Shown piece after piece: positions 11,773 through 24,942 of a DNA stretch of 64,000 nucleotides. The stretch is from Viola odorata (taxonomy: Eukaryota; Streptophyta; Magnoliopsida; Malpighiales; Violaceae). The notes under the pieces were generated by a model. The model made no database searches. It saw nothing but the letters and a program-made list of their open reading frames with translations, and was not told the DNA's origin. The translations under genes and the position numbers were made by a program. Within the stretch, counting starts at the first letter, position 1; every line of letters begins with the position of its first letter. The stretch is from positions 48,945,151 to 49,009,150 of the forward strand of contig OY829538.1 of NCBI GenBank assembly GCA_963691705.1. The letters are read 5' to 3'.

Positions 11773-12421
11773 CAGGGACGGATCCAGGAATTATTTTCAG
11801 GGGGGCGGGGGTTCGGGGGCAGCGCCCTAGAATTTTTTTGGGGAGTATTTTAAAGGGAAAGTAAGTGAGCTGAACGAAAAAATGAACAAATGCTTAAGAG
11901 TATTTGTATCCGTTACTAAATAACAAATATTTAGATAAACTTTTAAAAAAAAATTTGGAGTATTTTAAAGGGAAAGCAAGCGAGCTGAACGAAAAAATGA
12001 ACAAATGTTTAAGAGTATTTGTATCCGTCACTAAATAACAAATATTTAGATAAACTTAACAAATCTTTTTTTGAGTATTTTAAAAGGAAAGCAAGCGAGC
12101 TGAACGAAAAAATGAACAAATGCTTAAGAGTATTTGTATCTTTCACTAAATAACAAATAGCAGAGATTTGGTTTCTTTAGTCTGAAAAGCTAACAAAATT
12201 TACAGCCCATGTATGTACTAAAGAAAAGATATTTCTATGTCTAATTTAACAAAATATGGCCAGTGGACAACAATTTACCAGGAAAAGATATTCTGTAGCT
12301 ACCAAATATCATTCAATTCGACCTAAGAAAATCTCACAAATAAAAAGCCCAATACAATTTTTTTTTCATCCAGCCCAGGGTGGGCACTTGCCCACCCTCG
12401 CCTGGGCTGGATCCGTCCTTG
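11773..12421. mobile_element. Second non-autonomous hAT element, 649 bp, sharing the ATTAGAAC target duplication
   Basis: The left end CAGGGACGGATCCAG and right end CTGGATCCGTCCTTG are inverted repeats with one mismatch. The left flank is the ATTAGAAC at 11765-11772, which is also the right flank of the previous element. A third ATTAGAAC follows at 12422-12429. Inside are the GGGGGCGGGGGTTCGGGGGC sequence typical of this hAT group and a threefold internal repeat. No transposase ORF is present. Confidence 0.92.
11843..12160. repeat. Three tandem 115-bp repeats inside the second hAT element
   Basis: Copies begin GAGTATTTTAAA at 11843, 11958 and 12073, an exact 115-bp period. Each contains GAGCTGAACGAAAAAATGAA and AAGAGTATTTGTATC. 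The third copy is shortened. Confidence 0.93.
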
Positions 12422-12605
12422 ATTAGAACCCATGTAAGAATAAAAAAAATATATAAAAAAAGAAATACTAAAAAATGCAAATTAAATAATTTTTTAGGGG
12501 CACAATAATTTTTAAATTTTTCTCACATTTTTATTTATTTTTTGAGTTTTTTTACACATTTTTAATTTTTTTTAAATAGAAATATATAATTTGTAACTTT
12601 TACAA

Positions 12606-13830
12606 AGGGTTAATAGTATCGCTAAAAGGCACCCAACTAACGTTCTTTGAATTTCACCTCGTGAACTATTTTTTTTGCAAGGAACTCGCTTTCGTCTGTT
12701 TTTTCATCCTTAATCCTGATGGTATGTTAAAATAATAATTTATAATATTTTAAAAAATCATAAAATCTGGAAAAATCAAAAAATCAAAAAGTTATAAAAA
12801 ATCAAAAAATAAATATAAAATCAGATAATTATAATAGAAACAATAAAAATAGGGAAACTTCAAAAAAATTATAAAAAATGAGAAAGCTATAATAAAAACA
12901 TAAAAACTATTTAAAAAATTAAAAAAATACTAAAAAGATATTGTTAGTAAAAAAATTAAAAATACTAAAAAATTCAAAAAAATTAAAAATTTGAAACAAT
13001 ATAAAAAATTAAAAAATACAGAAAATCTATTTTAAAATATAAAAAAGAGCATGACATCTGCTCTGAGATGGGCTTCATGTGACTAAGAAAATGTGGAGAA
13101 GAAGCACTAGGAAGTTAAATGATAAGATTGTTAGTCAATAAAGCAAGCCCAACATTCTTCCTTGCGGCATACACAAGTAATTTGTTTATGTACCACTCAT
13201 CTTTTTCGTGATTTATATTTTTGCTCAAATAACCCTCACTTTTTTCATTCATGGAACCTTTTTTTTTTGAATTTGTTATGATTTTTTTTAATAAAAAATC
13301 CTAATTTTATACTTTTATATTTTTAATTTTATAAATTATTATTTAAACATGTCCTTAGCGTGAGGGACGGAAAACAGACGGAGGAGATTCCTGGGTGAAG
13401 TTCAAAAATAATTAAGGGGTAATAGTATTTTACACTCTTGTACTATCGCCGAAAAACAGATACCTCCCCTGTACTTTAAAACGTCCATGACACCCCCCTG
13501 AACTAATGTTCCCGTGCAAAAAGGTTTTTAATGCACATTTTTACAATTCTAAAAAATTCTAAAAATTCTAAAAAAAATGTAAAAATTCTAAAAAAAATAT
13601 AATTAACCTAATGTATAAGAAACATTGTAAAAAATTTCAAAAATTCACAAAAAAATGTAATTAATTATGGACAGAAGGACCTTTTTGTCCGAAAACAATA
13701 GTCCGGGGGGGTGTCAAGGACGTTTTAAAGTACAGGGGAGGTATCTGTTTTTCGGCGATAGTACAGGGGTGTAAAATACTATTACCCCAATAATTAATTA
13801 GGGGATCGTTTTGCAAGTCAAGAATAGTTG
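12606..13830. mobile_element. Older long-inverted-repeat element (Mutator-like?), interrupted by a younger relative
   Basis: The left arm, from about 12606 (GGGTTAATAGTATCGC...), matches in inverted orientation the sequence from about 13331 to 13415 and on from 13798. Shared landmarks are CGTCTGTTTT and AATAATAATTTATAA on the left and AAACAGACGGAGG on the right. The core between the arms is AT-rich and non-coding. The right end near 13830 is approximate and its target duplication is not resolved. A related element at 13416-13788 sits in the right arm. Confidence 0.5.
13416..13788. mobile_element. Inverted-repeat element, 373 bp, 9-bp TSD (Mutator-like MITE)
   Basis: About 70 bp at each end are near-perfect inverted repeats: GGGGTAATAGTATTTTACAC at the left, GTGTAAAATACTATTACCCC at the right. 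It is flanked by AATAATTAA at 13407-13415 and 13789-13797. A 9-bp duplication with long inverted repeats fits the Mutator superfamily. No transposase is encoded. Confidence 0.88.
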
Positions 13831-13991
13831 TGAGGGTGTTGCTAGTAATAACCATTTAGAAAATACTAATAAAGTGTGCATTATTAAACATTTAAAATTA
13901 TTTTGTTTGTTTTCACATCTATGTAGCTTACTCATCACTTTCCTAAAGGGTGTCAGGTGTGTTGTGTGTGTGGTTATAATTTTGGGGGGAC

Positions 13992-13997
13992 TATATA
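13992..13997 (+). promoter_or_regulatory. TATA box of the PP1 gene
   Basis: TATATA lies in GGGGACTATATAGGC about 105 bp before the PP1 ATG. A TAGGGTTT (telo-box) follows about 20 bp downstream in the presumed leader. Both are common in plant housekeeping promoters. Confidence 0.55.
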
Positions 13998-14097
13998 GGC
14001 ACTCTTCCTTCTATTGTTAGGGTTTCTGCTCCGATAGTAATTAGAATTATTATTATTGACGGCCGAAGAGAGAGAAGCAGGAGGAGAAAACGATCCG

Positions 14098-15534
<1,437 letters not shown>

Positions 15535-18500
15535 TTGTTGCAACATCATGGTGTGTTGTCGTATTCAAGGTCAGCTAAGTACTATTTCTTTGTATTCTTC
15601 GGCACCTATTTAGCATTTGTGGGCGTGATGATCATGTTTCTACCTATGTAGGATGCCTTAATACCATAGCTGCACACTCACTCCTTGTTTTCTGTATATA
15701 TTCTCTGTCATATTAATGCTTTCTTTCTCTGAATATGTTGCTGTAGTCTGCATGGGCTATTTTTCTTTATTAATTTTTTTGTTTTAATTTGCTTGATTCA
15801 AATTGTGTTTGTTGATTTCTCCTTAGCGGGTGAGTTAGTTCTGTTTTACTAATCTTCTGTGCATAAAGCCATAAACATAGGGAAAAATATGTCCTAATCA
15901 TGAAGTTTCTTAGATCCTTATGTAACCACAAGTAGTTGATAAGGATCCCATGATCATGAACCAATCTTATCTAGTTGGTAAATCCCCAGTTTGCCTATAA
16001 GGGTCAAATTTAAATGTATTGTTGTGATAATTGATCTCCTCTGTGTAATACTTACTAGTAAGTGCTACAAGATCTCGCATATTCGACCCCATGATTATGG
16101 TCCCAAACTCATTAGTAGTTCCACATTACTTTTTTTCATAAAAAACAAACTTTTTCCTTGTGAGTTTTGATATGGGAAGCATAATTTCAGACCTTGTAAC
16201 GTTTGAGACAGTTTTGTTGGAGCACTATTTCATCATTATTAATCCTAGTTGCTGTGAGGAAAACTGGTAAGTTGTCGCATTAACTCCAGCTGTTGTTTAT
16301 CGGAGAGTAAAGCATTTACAAAGGCACACATTTCTGGTGTCCATATAATCTCAGACTGCATTTGGCTCTAGGAAATAGGGATGACAACTGGCTGTGTGGG
16401 AGTCCTTTTTGTCATTACCAACTTCAATCTTTACTGTCCCAGTTTTTCCCACGATCTGGCCCAGAACTTATAACCCAACCCTGCAATATGCCCTGCCTAT
16501 CCCAGATCTATCCCCCTTCTCTTTGTTTTCCGGAAAATCTTCAAATACTCATGAAGTAATGATAGATGCATGATGTAATTACACTGTTTGCCTGTTGCAG
16601 GTAGAAACACATATCTTAATGTTCAAGCTTTGAACTTACAATCACAACTAACAAATAAGAAATTATACCATGTAAACTGTGATTAATCAAATTTAACAGA
16701 ATACAAAAACTGTAAGCTAAAACATTATAATTTAAGCTTTGAACTTACAAACACCAAGAACAGCTGATAAATGATACCGTGTAAACAAATGAGAGTGGTG
16801 CAACCCTCATTTTTTATGGCCTTCTAGAAGTCCCCTTCGTCCACTAACCAGGCTCTAAATTATTGAGAATTTAGAGACGGAGGAGAAAATGAGAGTGGAG
16901 GGAGAAGGGAAAAGTGACAACTGGAGTTTGAATTTAAAAGATTAGGTTTTGACTTAATATTAGTATATATATTTGTGGGTATAATTGTAATATTAAAGAA
17001 ACTGAAGGATGCAAGTCGGATGGTTTTTCGGGTGCCTGCCCTTTGGTTCGGTTTTGGTTGAGGACTACTGATACTGCTCCTACCCCTCTACAAAACTGGA
17101 AAGAAATCCAAAAAAGGACCTTTTCCTGATCATAGCTGCTAGCGTTGGAGACCATACAGCACAGGTTAAATCTATCATCCCTACTAACAGATAGTTAAAT
17201 GCCATAGTTTGAAGACCAACTGTCCTTGCACATGCCAAGACATGAAACTGCTGGTTCTTGTGACGGGCAACAATTCTTTGTACGCGTTATTCATTTATAT
17301 TCCAATAATTTCTACAGTACAAATTATGCTATTTCTGATTTTTTTAGCAAAGGTGAAACAAGGGAGGGATTTTATAGAGAAATATCTAGCAAACATGTCT
17401 GCTGTGGTTTATTAGTTCTCTCTATACTTTGGTGTTGTTGTTGGTCCTGCATAAATTTCTTGTCTGCTTAGGTATTGGATTCCAGATTCAAACTCAATTG
17501 TGTGGCATTTTCTCGAACTTAATGTGCCTAATTTTCAGTTTCTTCCATCCAGGTTTGTGTTGCAATTTTCAGTGAAGCTGTCTTTTACTGACCATTTGCT
17601 CACTTGGACTTTTTAGCCCTGATGAATGCAAGTGCTAAGCATCGCGCTCAATTCCATGGTTCTTAAGGGAAAAGCTTTTCAGAATCAGGCCTGGGGAGGT
17701 GCCTATGATGTGTCCCAAAGGCTTGAAGCAATCTTTTTTCCCTTGTCCTGTGGTAGTTCTCAATGGTGCACCTGTACATACACTTTTTGGCCTTGTAATT
17801 CAACTTTTTTTTTTGGGGTAGTGGCCACATTCGCTTCTTAATGTTTTCCGTTAGACTCTGTTGGTAAGTGATTTGTACTTGCATGTAGGCATATTCTCAC
17901 GTTATGAGATCGTTGGTTATTCGATGCATTGCAGCATTCGAAGAATGGGGTAATTTATGGATGTCGGTAGCATTTAGTGACGATTGTGGTCCCTTTGACT
18001 CTAATGAAATGCTTTAGATGGTTTATCTTCTACAGTGACTTATATTCCCCATTGAACAACCTCAGCATGTTAACAAATTATGCTTTAGATGGTTTATCTT
18101 CTACAGTGACTTATAGGATTGTTGTTTGAGTAGGCTATGCTTACTTTCTCTTGCTATCCACTGCTGGCTGCATTTTCCTTTCCTTTTTCAGTGAGGTTGC
18201 CATGTGAGTAACATCCCTTGTTTGATTCTTATGCATGAACTGATTACTTGGATAGGAAACAACTTCTCTTTATTGGGTGATTTGGCGCGAACAAGATTTG
18301 GATCCAAGACACTTGTGGTTTTTAGGTTTACAAGGATGAAATTCTATGCAACAATAATCGAGTATAACTTGGTCAAAAGCTTCTCTTCGTTTTTTTTCTT
18401 CCTTCAATCCTTTTCGCGACAAGTTGCATATTTGCGAAGTAGTATAGCTGAGAACCCCTCGGAACTATTTTAAGTTACAACCCAAAATGTGCACCATGAG

Positions 18501-19148
18501 CAACACTTGGATTTGGAGGAGTATGCTGCATAGAAAGAACGTTTTATGGAAGGGTTTGAGAAGGAAAACTAGGGCTATGTTTGGTTTGAGGGTAATATTC
18601 TTCCTCCTCCTAAAAGTCCATTAGATTTTAGGAAGGATTGTAACTTTTTAAGTTAAAGGAGTAAAAATTAACCTCCTTTAAAGTTTTCCACTTATAATGG
18701 GGAGAAGTAACAACTAAATTTATTGGAAATGAAATAATAAATAAATTTAGCAATCAAGCATATATTGGAATTGGAATTCCAAGTTGTATATTCATACTAA
18801 TTTAGATATACGTTATTGTTTAACCCCCCAATATATGGGTGTTTAGATCTTCAAATAGTACCCATAAAGAGAGTGCATAGTGGAAGAGCCTAGGAGGAAT
18901 AAAATCTTAAAAGCTAACTTATCCACGATGTCGTTTTGGGAGGAAAATGTGACTAATGATAATTTTTTAATGGTGTTAATGCAAAATTGGGAATATGGGG
19001 ATCTAATTGATTAACGGTGGATAAGTTGGGAGCCAAAGTGAATAACGGAGCAACAAGTTGGGGGCCAATTTGAAGAAGGTCTGAAGTTGGGGTCTATTTA
19101 AGAGTGATAAAAAAATTAGGGGTTGATTTAACTTTTTCCCTAAAACAA
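15535..19148. other. PP1 3' flank and spacer, no further gene seen
   Basis: The first few hundred bases probably include the PP1 3' UTR. I recognise no other coding sequence. One direct repeat is present: the 36-bp sequence beginning ATGCTTTAGATGGTTTATC occurs at 18009-18044 and 18080-18115. The stretch is AT-rich with T-rich runs. Confidence 0.5.
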
Positions 19149-19670
19149 ATGGTAAACTATATAAAAAATTCTATACTTTTGTAAAATATTCTACTTAACT
19201 CCCTATAGTCTTAACGTGTAATATAACTTCATAGTTTCTTGAAAGTTACAATATTAAATTTTTAAATAATTAAAAAATCCAAAATAAAATAGTAAAAAAA
19301 TATGAAATTTGGACAATTTTTTTAACTATTACGGTAGAGCTAATACAATGAAAAAAAATATTTACAATTTATTTTATAATTTATAATTTTGTAAATATTT
19401 TTAAAAAATCTCATTATTTTGTTCAATTTTATAGTGGAATGAACTCTTCCATATTTGTTACATTTTTACTCAAATTTGCACAATTTATTCAATTATTTTA
19501 CCATTTGTTGTGAATTTTTTAACCACTAGAAATGTTAAGATTGAAACTTTTAGATAACTCCAGGGTTTACATTACAAGCTTTTAAACTATAAAAGATAAA
19601 GTGAAATATTTTATAAACTATAGAGTTTTAAATATAGTTTAACTATACAAAAATATACTTCATTATTATT
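19149..19670. mobile_element. Degenerate inverted-repeat element (MITE-like)
   Basis: The first ~110 bp (AAACTATATAAAAAATTCTA onward) pair imperfectly with the reverse complement of the last ~110 bp (ending near CTATAGAGTTTTAAATATAG). The middle is AT-rich without an ORF. Part of the left arm resembles 11200-11240. Boundaries are approximate and no target duplication was identified. Confidence 0.45.
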
Positions 19671-19716
19671 TTTTTAAAACTTTCATGATTGATAATGGTT
19701 AAGAAAACTTTCAAGA

Positions 19717-20145
19717 TTGCTACAAGATCGTTTATGTCACAAGGTACTTCTAGATATTGCAAACGCCACTGGCCCTTTTTGCAACTTATCAATTGAGTGT
19801 GTCACCCATTTGTTTTTGGATTGCATCGCTGGTGTGGAGGTTTGGGATCAGGTATGGAAGTGGGGTGGAGTGCAATTGGTCCGCCCTCCGACTTTGTACT
19901 CTTTGTTTACTTGCTGGAATTCAATTTCGAGCTTGCATTCCAAAGATTAGATGCAAATTTGGGTTGCTTTTTTGTATGTGGTGTGGGCTTTATGGTTAGA
20001 ACGAAACTCGATTATTTTCAATCAATATGTGTTCAATGCGATTAGAGTTTGTCATCGATACCTGTTGTTCATGTACGCTTGGTTAAAGGTACTCGGTCCA
20101 TCATTTCCTTATATTATTGGTGACCTTAACCGTGATTTCAATTAA
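19717..20145 (+). pseudogene. LINE (non-LTR) retrotransposon 3' remnant, zf-RVT region
   Basis: The frame from 19717 reads LQDRLCHKVLL...FCNLSIECVTHLFLDC...VWDQVWKW. This matches the zinc-binding domain that follows reverse transcriptase in plant LINEs (LQDRLxT...C..C....E...HLF..C). In a second frame (19951-20145) the expected WALWLERNSIIFNQ tail follows, so the piece is frameshifted as well as truncated. No RT domain is present upstream. It is a dead 5'-truncated copy. Confidence 0.75.
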
Positions 20146-21781
20146 TTGTCAACTTAGCATTCGAGACCATTCACAAACCCATGATAATTTATTTTGATTA
20201 TTTTTTTTTGGGATTTTTGTGGCTGCTATGTTGGATTTTTGTATCCTTTGGAGAGGAGTCTTGTCTCCTTAAGTTTTGTCTTTCGAGGTCCGACTTAGTT
20301 AGGTAGGAAGTGATTTGTGATCCCCTACTTTTTGCCTGTTAAAAGGTCGGTAATAAGTAGTTTCCCTTGGGCTTTTTTTATTAAATTTTGGATTATAAAA
20401 GAAGAAAATATTTTATTCTTTTTGGGTCAAAATTAAGAGTATGTTTCATAACGGTGCGATGCTGGAATGGTTGAGGTTTGTTGATTTTCTTATGACAATA
20501 AATCAACACATGCACTAATTTGTTTTTCTAAAATTCTCATCAAATCACATTTTCCTAAGTTTCAAAAAAATTATATTACTTTTTTTTAATTAAAAAAATA
20601 GACTAATTGGATTAAAAGAGAAGAAAAAAAAATGACTACTGGCTATAAAAAGCATGAACAACAATATAATTTGTTTAATTACATGCATTAAAATGGTTAA
20701 TTACAAAGTTTTCAAAGGCATTGAAATGCATTGCTTGTAAATCTCTTAATTTGAAAAGTAGTATTTAGTCAGACTCATACAACTCTTTTATAGATAATTA
20801 ATTCCCTCCAAAACCTTAATTAAAATGTTATATTTATGCTTATTATAAGTAATAAATTCAAACATTTTTCCTATTCTACTTTTTATTTGATAAATGTTCA
20901 CAAATAATGATTCTTTTATGTACTAAATATTGTAAAAAGCATGTATAAAAAAACATTGAAGAGAATAATACAAAAGATGTGAAAGAAAAACTTCGTATTT
21001 GTGTGCTTAAAAATCATATAAATATAATTAAAATTTGAAATGATTTCAAGAGGTTTAAACTGAGTCATTGCTTAAATGGATAATTTAGCTTATGTTAAAG
21101 AGCCGAACCAGAATCTTACATTCTAAGCCTAGACTTGATGGGTTCTCTCATTTTCCTATAAAAAGGGTATAATTCTAAATAAAAAAAATTAAAAATCGGC
21201 GCTTATAATCGTAAACTCGTACGAGTTTGATTCTTCTCAGCGAGCTAACTCGGACATAAGATTGAAATTAGTTGAAATTTAGAGTTGACGAGTTTACCGA
21301 ATTCAGAAAATATGATAGATTTATAAAAAAAAAAACAAAAAAACAAATAAAACGGTACGACATTGTTTCAGTCAAACCAAAACGTCGCCCATTTGGTTCA
21401 TTCTTTACATGATCCTTCGAGAGGCGCCTGCCGATTGGAGATAGTGATGGATCAAGCCATGAGACACGACCCAGCTCTTGGTCAGGTCGAGATGGTCATC
21501 GATTTAAGCACGAGACACGACCCATCTCTTGGGCAGGAAGAGAGCAACTTTGTTTCAGAAACACTTATTTTCTTTCCTTTTCTTTTTCTTTAGATGACTT
21601 AAAAGCAATGCAAATTATACTTTTATCTTACAGGAACTGCGTACAATCATTACCATACTTCCCACGAGGCGTAATTCGAAGAATGTAAAAGAGCAAAAGA
21701 AACATTTAAAAAGTTGCAGCTCAGGATCAGCAGTGTTATTTGAACATAAAACAACAGGGAGACTTCATAACTTCATTCTCC
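20146..21781. other. LINE tail and AT-rich spacer; short repeat near the RPT1 3' end
   Basis: The first ~250 bp are probably the LINE 3' UTR. No gene is recognised further on. A 51-bp direct repeat lies at about 21461-21540 (GAGACACGACCCA...CTTGG twice); an open frame of 76 codons covers it but has no recognisable domain. The last ~150 bp should hold the RPT1 3' UTR. Confidence 0.5.
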
Positions 21782-24728
21782 TCAGTTGTAGACCATGTAC
21801 TTTGGTGTTGCACTAAACTTCTGATAGCCCTTGATCACCTTGTTTACGGCATCAAGGAAGTCTTTCTCAGTCACAGTCTTCCTTCGCGCTCTAATGGCAT
21901 ACATCCCAGCTTCCGTGCACACACTCCTAATGTCAGCTCCTACACAACAATACAAACTCATAAGTGCACTGAAGTTATGCTTGCTTTGCTTTTTGATCTG
22001 AGAGCTTTTCTCCCTTTCCCCAAAAGGAAATCTAATCTATAACTACCAGGCCAGAATAATGCCATCCCCTAGAGATATCTGGGCCAACCCAAAGAGAGAA
22101 CTCATCTAATCATTCCACTTAAGGAGATGCAACAAAGAGAGTTTTACAACATGTGCAGTGTGCATCCCGTAATGGACAGTATAGAGCAGAGTGGAGTTAT
22201 AACACACGTTTCTTTTTTGGAAATAGTTTACTTAAGTTTTTTTCCTTACTACATTTGCAGCATCCATGAATGCTGTTGCTACCTTATATTCACACCTAAC
22301 GACTATCAGTGCATGATCACTCTCAAAAATGAATAATCCACCAAGTTAATCTATTCTTACAAGAACATTAGACATAACCAGTGAGTTTGTAGATCAATGA
22401 TATTCTCTAGAGTAGAAAGGAATAATCCTTGTCCAAATCTAGTGTACATACCAGTTGAATTCGGGCAAAGGCGTGCAAGGAGCTCAAATCGAATGTCCCT
22501 CTCACAGTTCATAGTTCGTGTATGGATCTTGAAAATATGTGTCCTGCCCTCCATATCAGGGAGCCCAAACTCAACTTTTCGATCTAGTCTCCCAGGACGT
22601 AATAATGCTGGGTCCAGTGTATCAGGCCTGCAAAAGACAAATTGCATAGAAACACATCAAAGATGGGAACAACAAGGAATAGAAATCACATTGCTCGTAA
22701 GGGTTGTGTAGACTAACCTGTTTGTAGCCATTAACACTTTGATGTTTCCTCGTGCATCGAAACCATCAAGTTGGTTAACAATTTCAAGCATCGTACGCTG
22801 GACTTCGTTATCACCACCAACACCATCATCAAACCGTGCACCACCAATGGCATCCACCTCATCAAAGAACACGATACAAGCCTTCTTCGAACGTGCCATC
22901 TGCCACAAACCAAATAGCAGTCAAATACAATTACGAAGCAGTTTATTTGGGAAATTACTATGTCAAGATGTCATATTTGACCTGGAAAAGCTCCCGAACC
23001 ATGCGAGCTCCTTCACCAACATATTTCTGAACAAGTTCACTCCCAATAACACGAATGAAGCATGCATCAGTTCTGTTAGCTACAGCTCTAGCCAATAGAG
23101 TTTTGCCAGTTCCAGGAGGACCATAGCACAAAACACCCTTAGGGGGGTCAATTCCAAGTTTAACAAATTTCTCTGGGTGAAGCATAGGAAGCTCAACAAC
23201 CTAGGGGAGAAAAATAAATAAATAAAGAATTAATAAAATATATGAACAATTTAGAAGACAAGGTGCAAAATATTAAATACAGTATGAAATACACGCACTT
23301 CTCTCATCCTTTCTATCTGCTCTTTACAACCGCCAACATCATTATATGTTACATCAGGCTTTTCTTCCACGGTCATCATTGTAACACTTGGATCTATCTT
23401 TGGAGGCAGAGGAATCTGAATCTGATACTTGGTGCGATCAACCCTGCAAAAGATGAGCAAGTTTAGAACTTCTACCATCAGTACATTTAGAAAATGTACA
23501 AATATATCATTCCAAGGCCATGTTCAAGGCCAAACATGGCAAAACCAGAAAACTTGCAAGAGCAGATCACCAAGGGAACTTACCCTACTCGCATGCCTTC
23601 TTCAATATCTGTAGGGGATACTTTGTCACCAAGCCCAACCACGAACTAAAATTACAAAGGCAAATCGTGTTACAGAAGAGGTTAAAACTTAAAAGCATAG
23701 CTGCTACTATTAACCAAAAAAAGAAAGAACATGAGAGAGTTGTAAACACCTTCCACTCATAGTTATTTGAATGTCAACAGTGTGCACTAAATTACACATT
23801 ATATGTCCATGAAACAAGCATGATAGTGGGGTAAAAAACACTAAGAAGTGGATTTCTTTTTTCTTTTCCAGAGAGTCTTAGCAAGAACGCATACCTTAGC
23901 AATTTGCTTCACATTTATGATATACTTGGCATCCTCAGTATTTGGGTTAATAATCTTTGTGCACCTAGCTACCTATAGCACAGGAGAAACCCATCTCAGT
24001 ATCTCTTGCTGTTGCAGAAGGAAATTAGAACTTTGATGAAACAAAAGAAATATACACAACTCATACTTGGAGGGGTTGCTCTTCCTGCATCATCTGCTTA
24101 TCGGAAACAAGATCCCACTGGCTTGGTGGAGCTAGACCAGTGTCAGACTCTTTGATTCCTATCAAATAAACAAGAAACAAGAAACAAGATTCAGATTTTC
24201 TAGAAATCCCACTTCAGAGAAATAACAAAGACAGGTGTTAGTTAACACACTAGCTAAACTTTTTAAGTAAATGACTAGGTGACAGACAGAATCACAAATT
24301 GGTTAGTATACATGTTGTCAGGAGTAGTAAAGAAGTAAGACGAAACAGTATTAAGAAGCATGAAATATCAATATCCACTAGTCATCCCCAGCTACCACAA
24401 TTCTCAGACCTAGATGCAACATAATATGATGGCTTTAACTAAAACCACAAATAAATTATAAAACAAAAGTAAACATACCACGAAGGTCGTTGATCTTCTT
24501 CGCCAACTCCTTGATTTCTCTCTCTTCTTTCTTAATGCTATTTGAATACGGACCTAAACCCTATATTACCAAATTAAATTTCACCCATAAGAAAGGAACT
24601 TATTAGAAAGGAGATTAATCAGTGCGACATACATAGGTTTTGAGGAGGGCGATGTCGTCTTCGTCAAGAGGCCGAGGGTTCTTCTCGTCCTTCAACATAT
24701 CCTCGTCCTCCGCTACAGCCGGCGCCAT
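21782..24728 (-). CDS. RPT1: 26S proteasome regulatory subunit 7, AAA-ATPase RPT1, 10 exons
   Basis: RPT1 is one of six ATPases in the base ring of the 26S proteasome, which unfold ubiquitinated proteins and open the 20S gate. Exons in transcript order: 24633-24728, 24479-24560, 24067-24158, 23895-23972, 23584-23645, 23299-23443, 22982-23200, 22718-22899, 22452-22627 and 21782-21939. All junctions are GT-AG and in phase. The product is 429 residues, close to the usual plant length. It has an acidic N-terminus ([12 protein letters not shown]), a helical segment from about residue 40, an OB region, Walker A GPPGTGKT (212-219), Walker B FFDEVD (269-274), and the arginine-rich [11 protein letters not shown] segment. 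The C-terminus is KYMVYN. No lesion is seen. It appears to be an intact housekeeping gene. Confidence 0.97.
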
Positions 24729-24833
24729 TCGGTCTTCGATCGGGATTTAGCTAGGAAAGTGAAACACTAGGGGAGGATGAATTGTGACCGATACTTTCAA
24801 AGATGCTCAAATTCAGACCTCCAGGTCCAGGCC

Positions 24834-24841
24834 TATTTATA
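24834..24841 (-). promoter_or_regulatory. TATA box of RPT1
   Basis: On the minus strand TATAAATA (in GTTTATAAATAGGCC) lies about 106 bp upstream of the RPT1 ATG at 24728. Confidence 0.6.
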
Positions 24842-24942
24842 AACTTCTGGACTGAAATGATAATACTTCTAGGACTATATGCATTGACTAAGTTAACCTA
24901 ACTACTAGTAGTAAGTACTAACCTTGGTAATCATAAGTACTA

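Noticed and set aside
14056..14097. Longer N-terminus for PP1
   Set aside because: The upstream frame starts only with TTG; the ATG at 14098 matches the family start and length.
22397..23762. Plus-strand ORFs across the RPT1 locus
   Set aside because: They are antisense shadows of RPT1 exons, whose sense translation is complete and well conserved.
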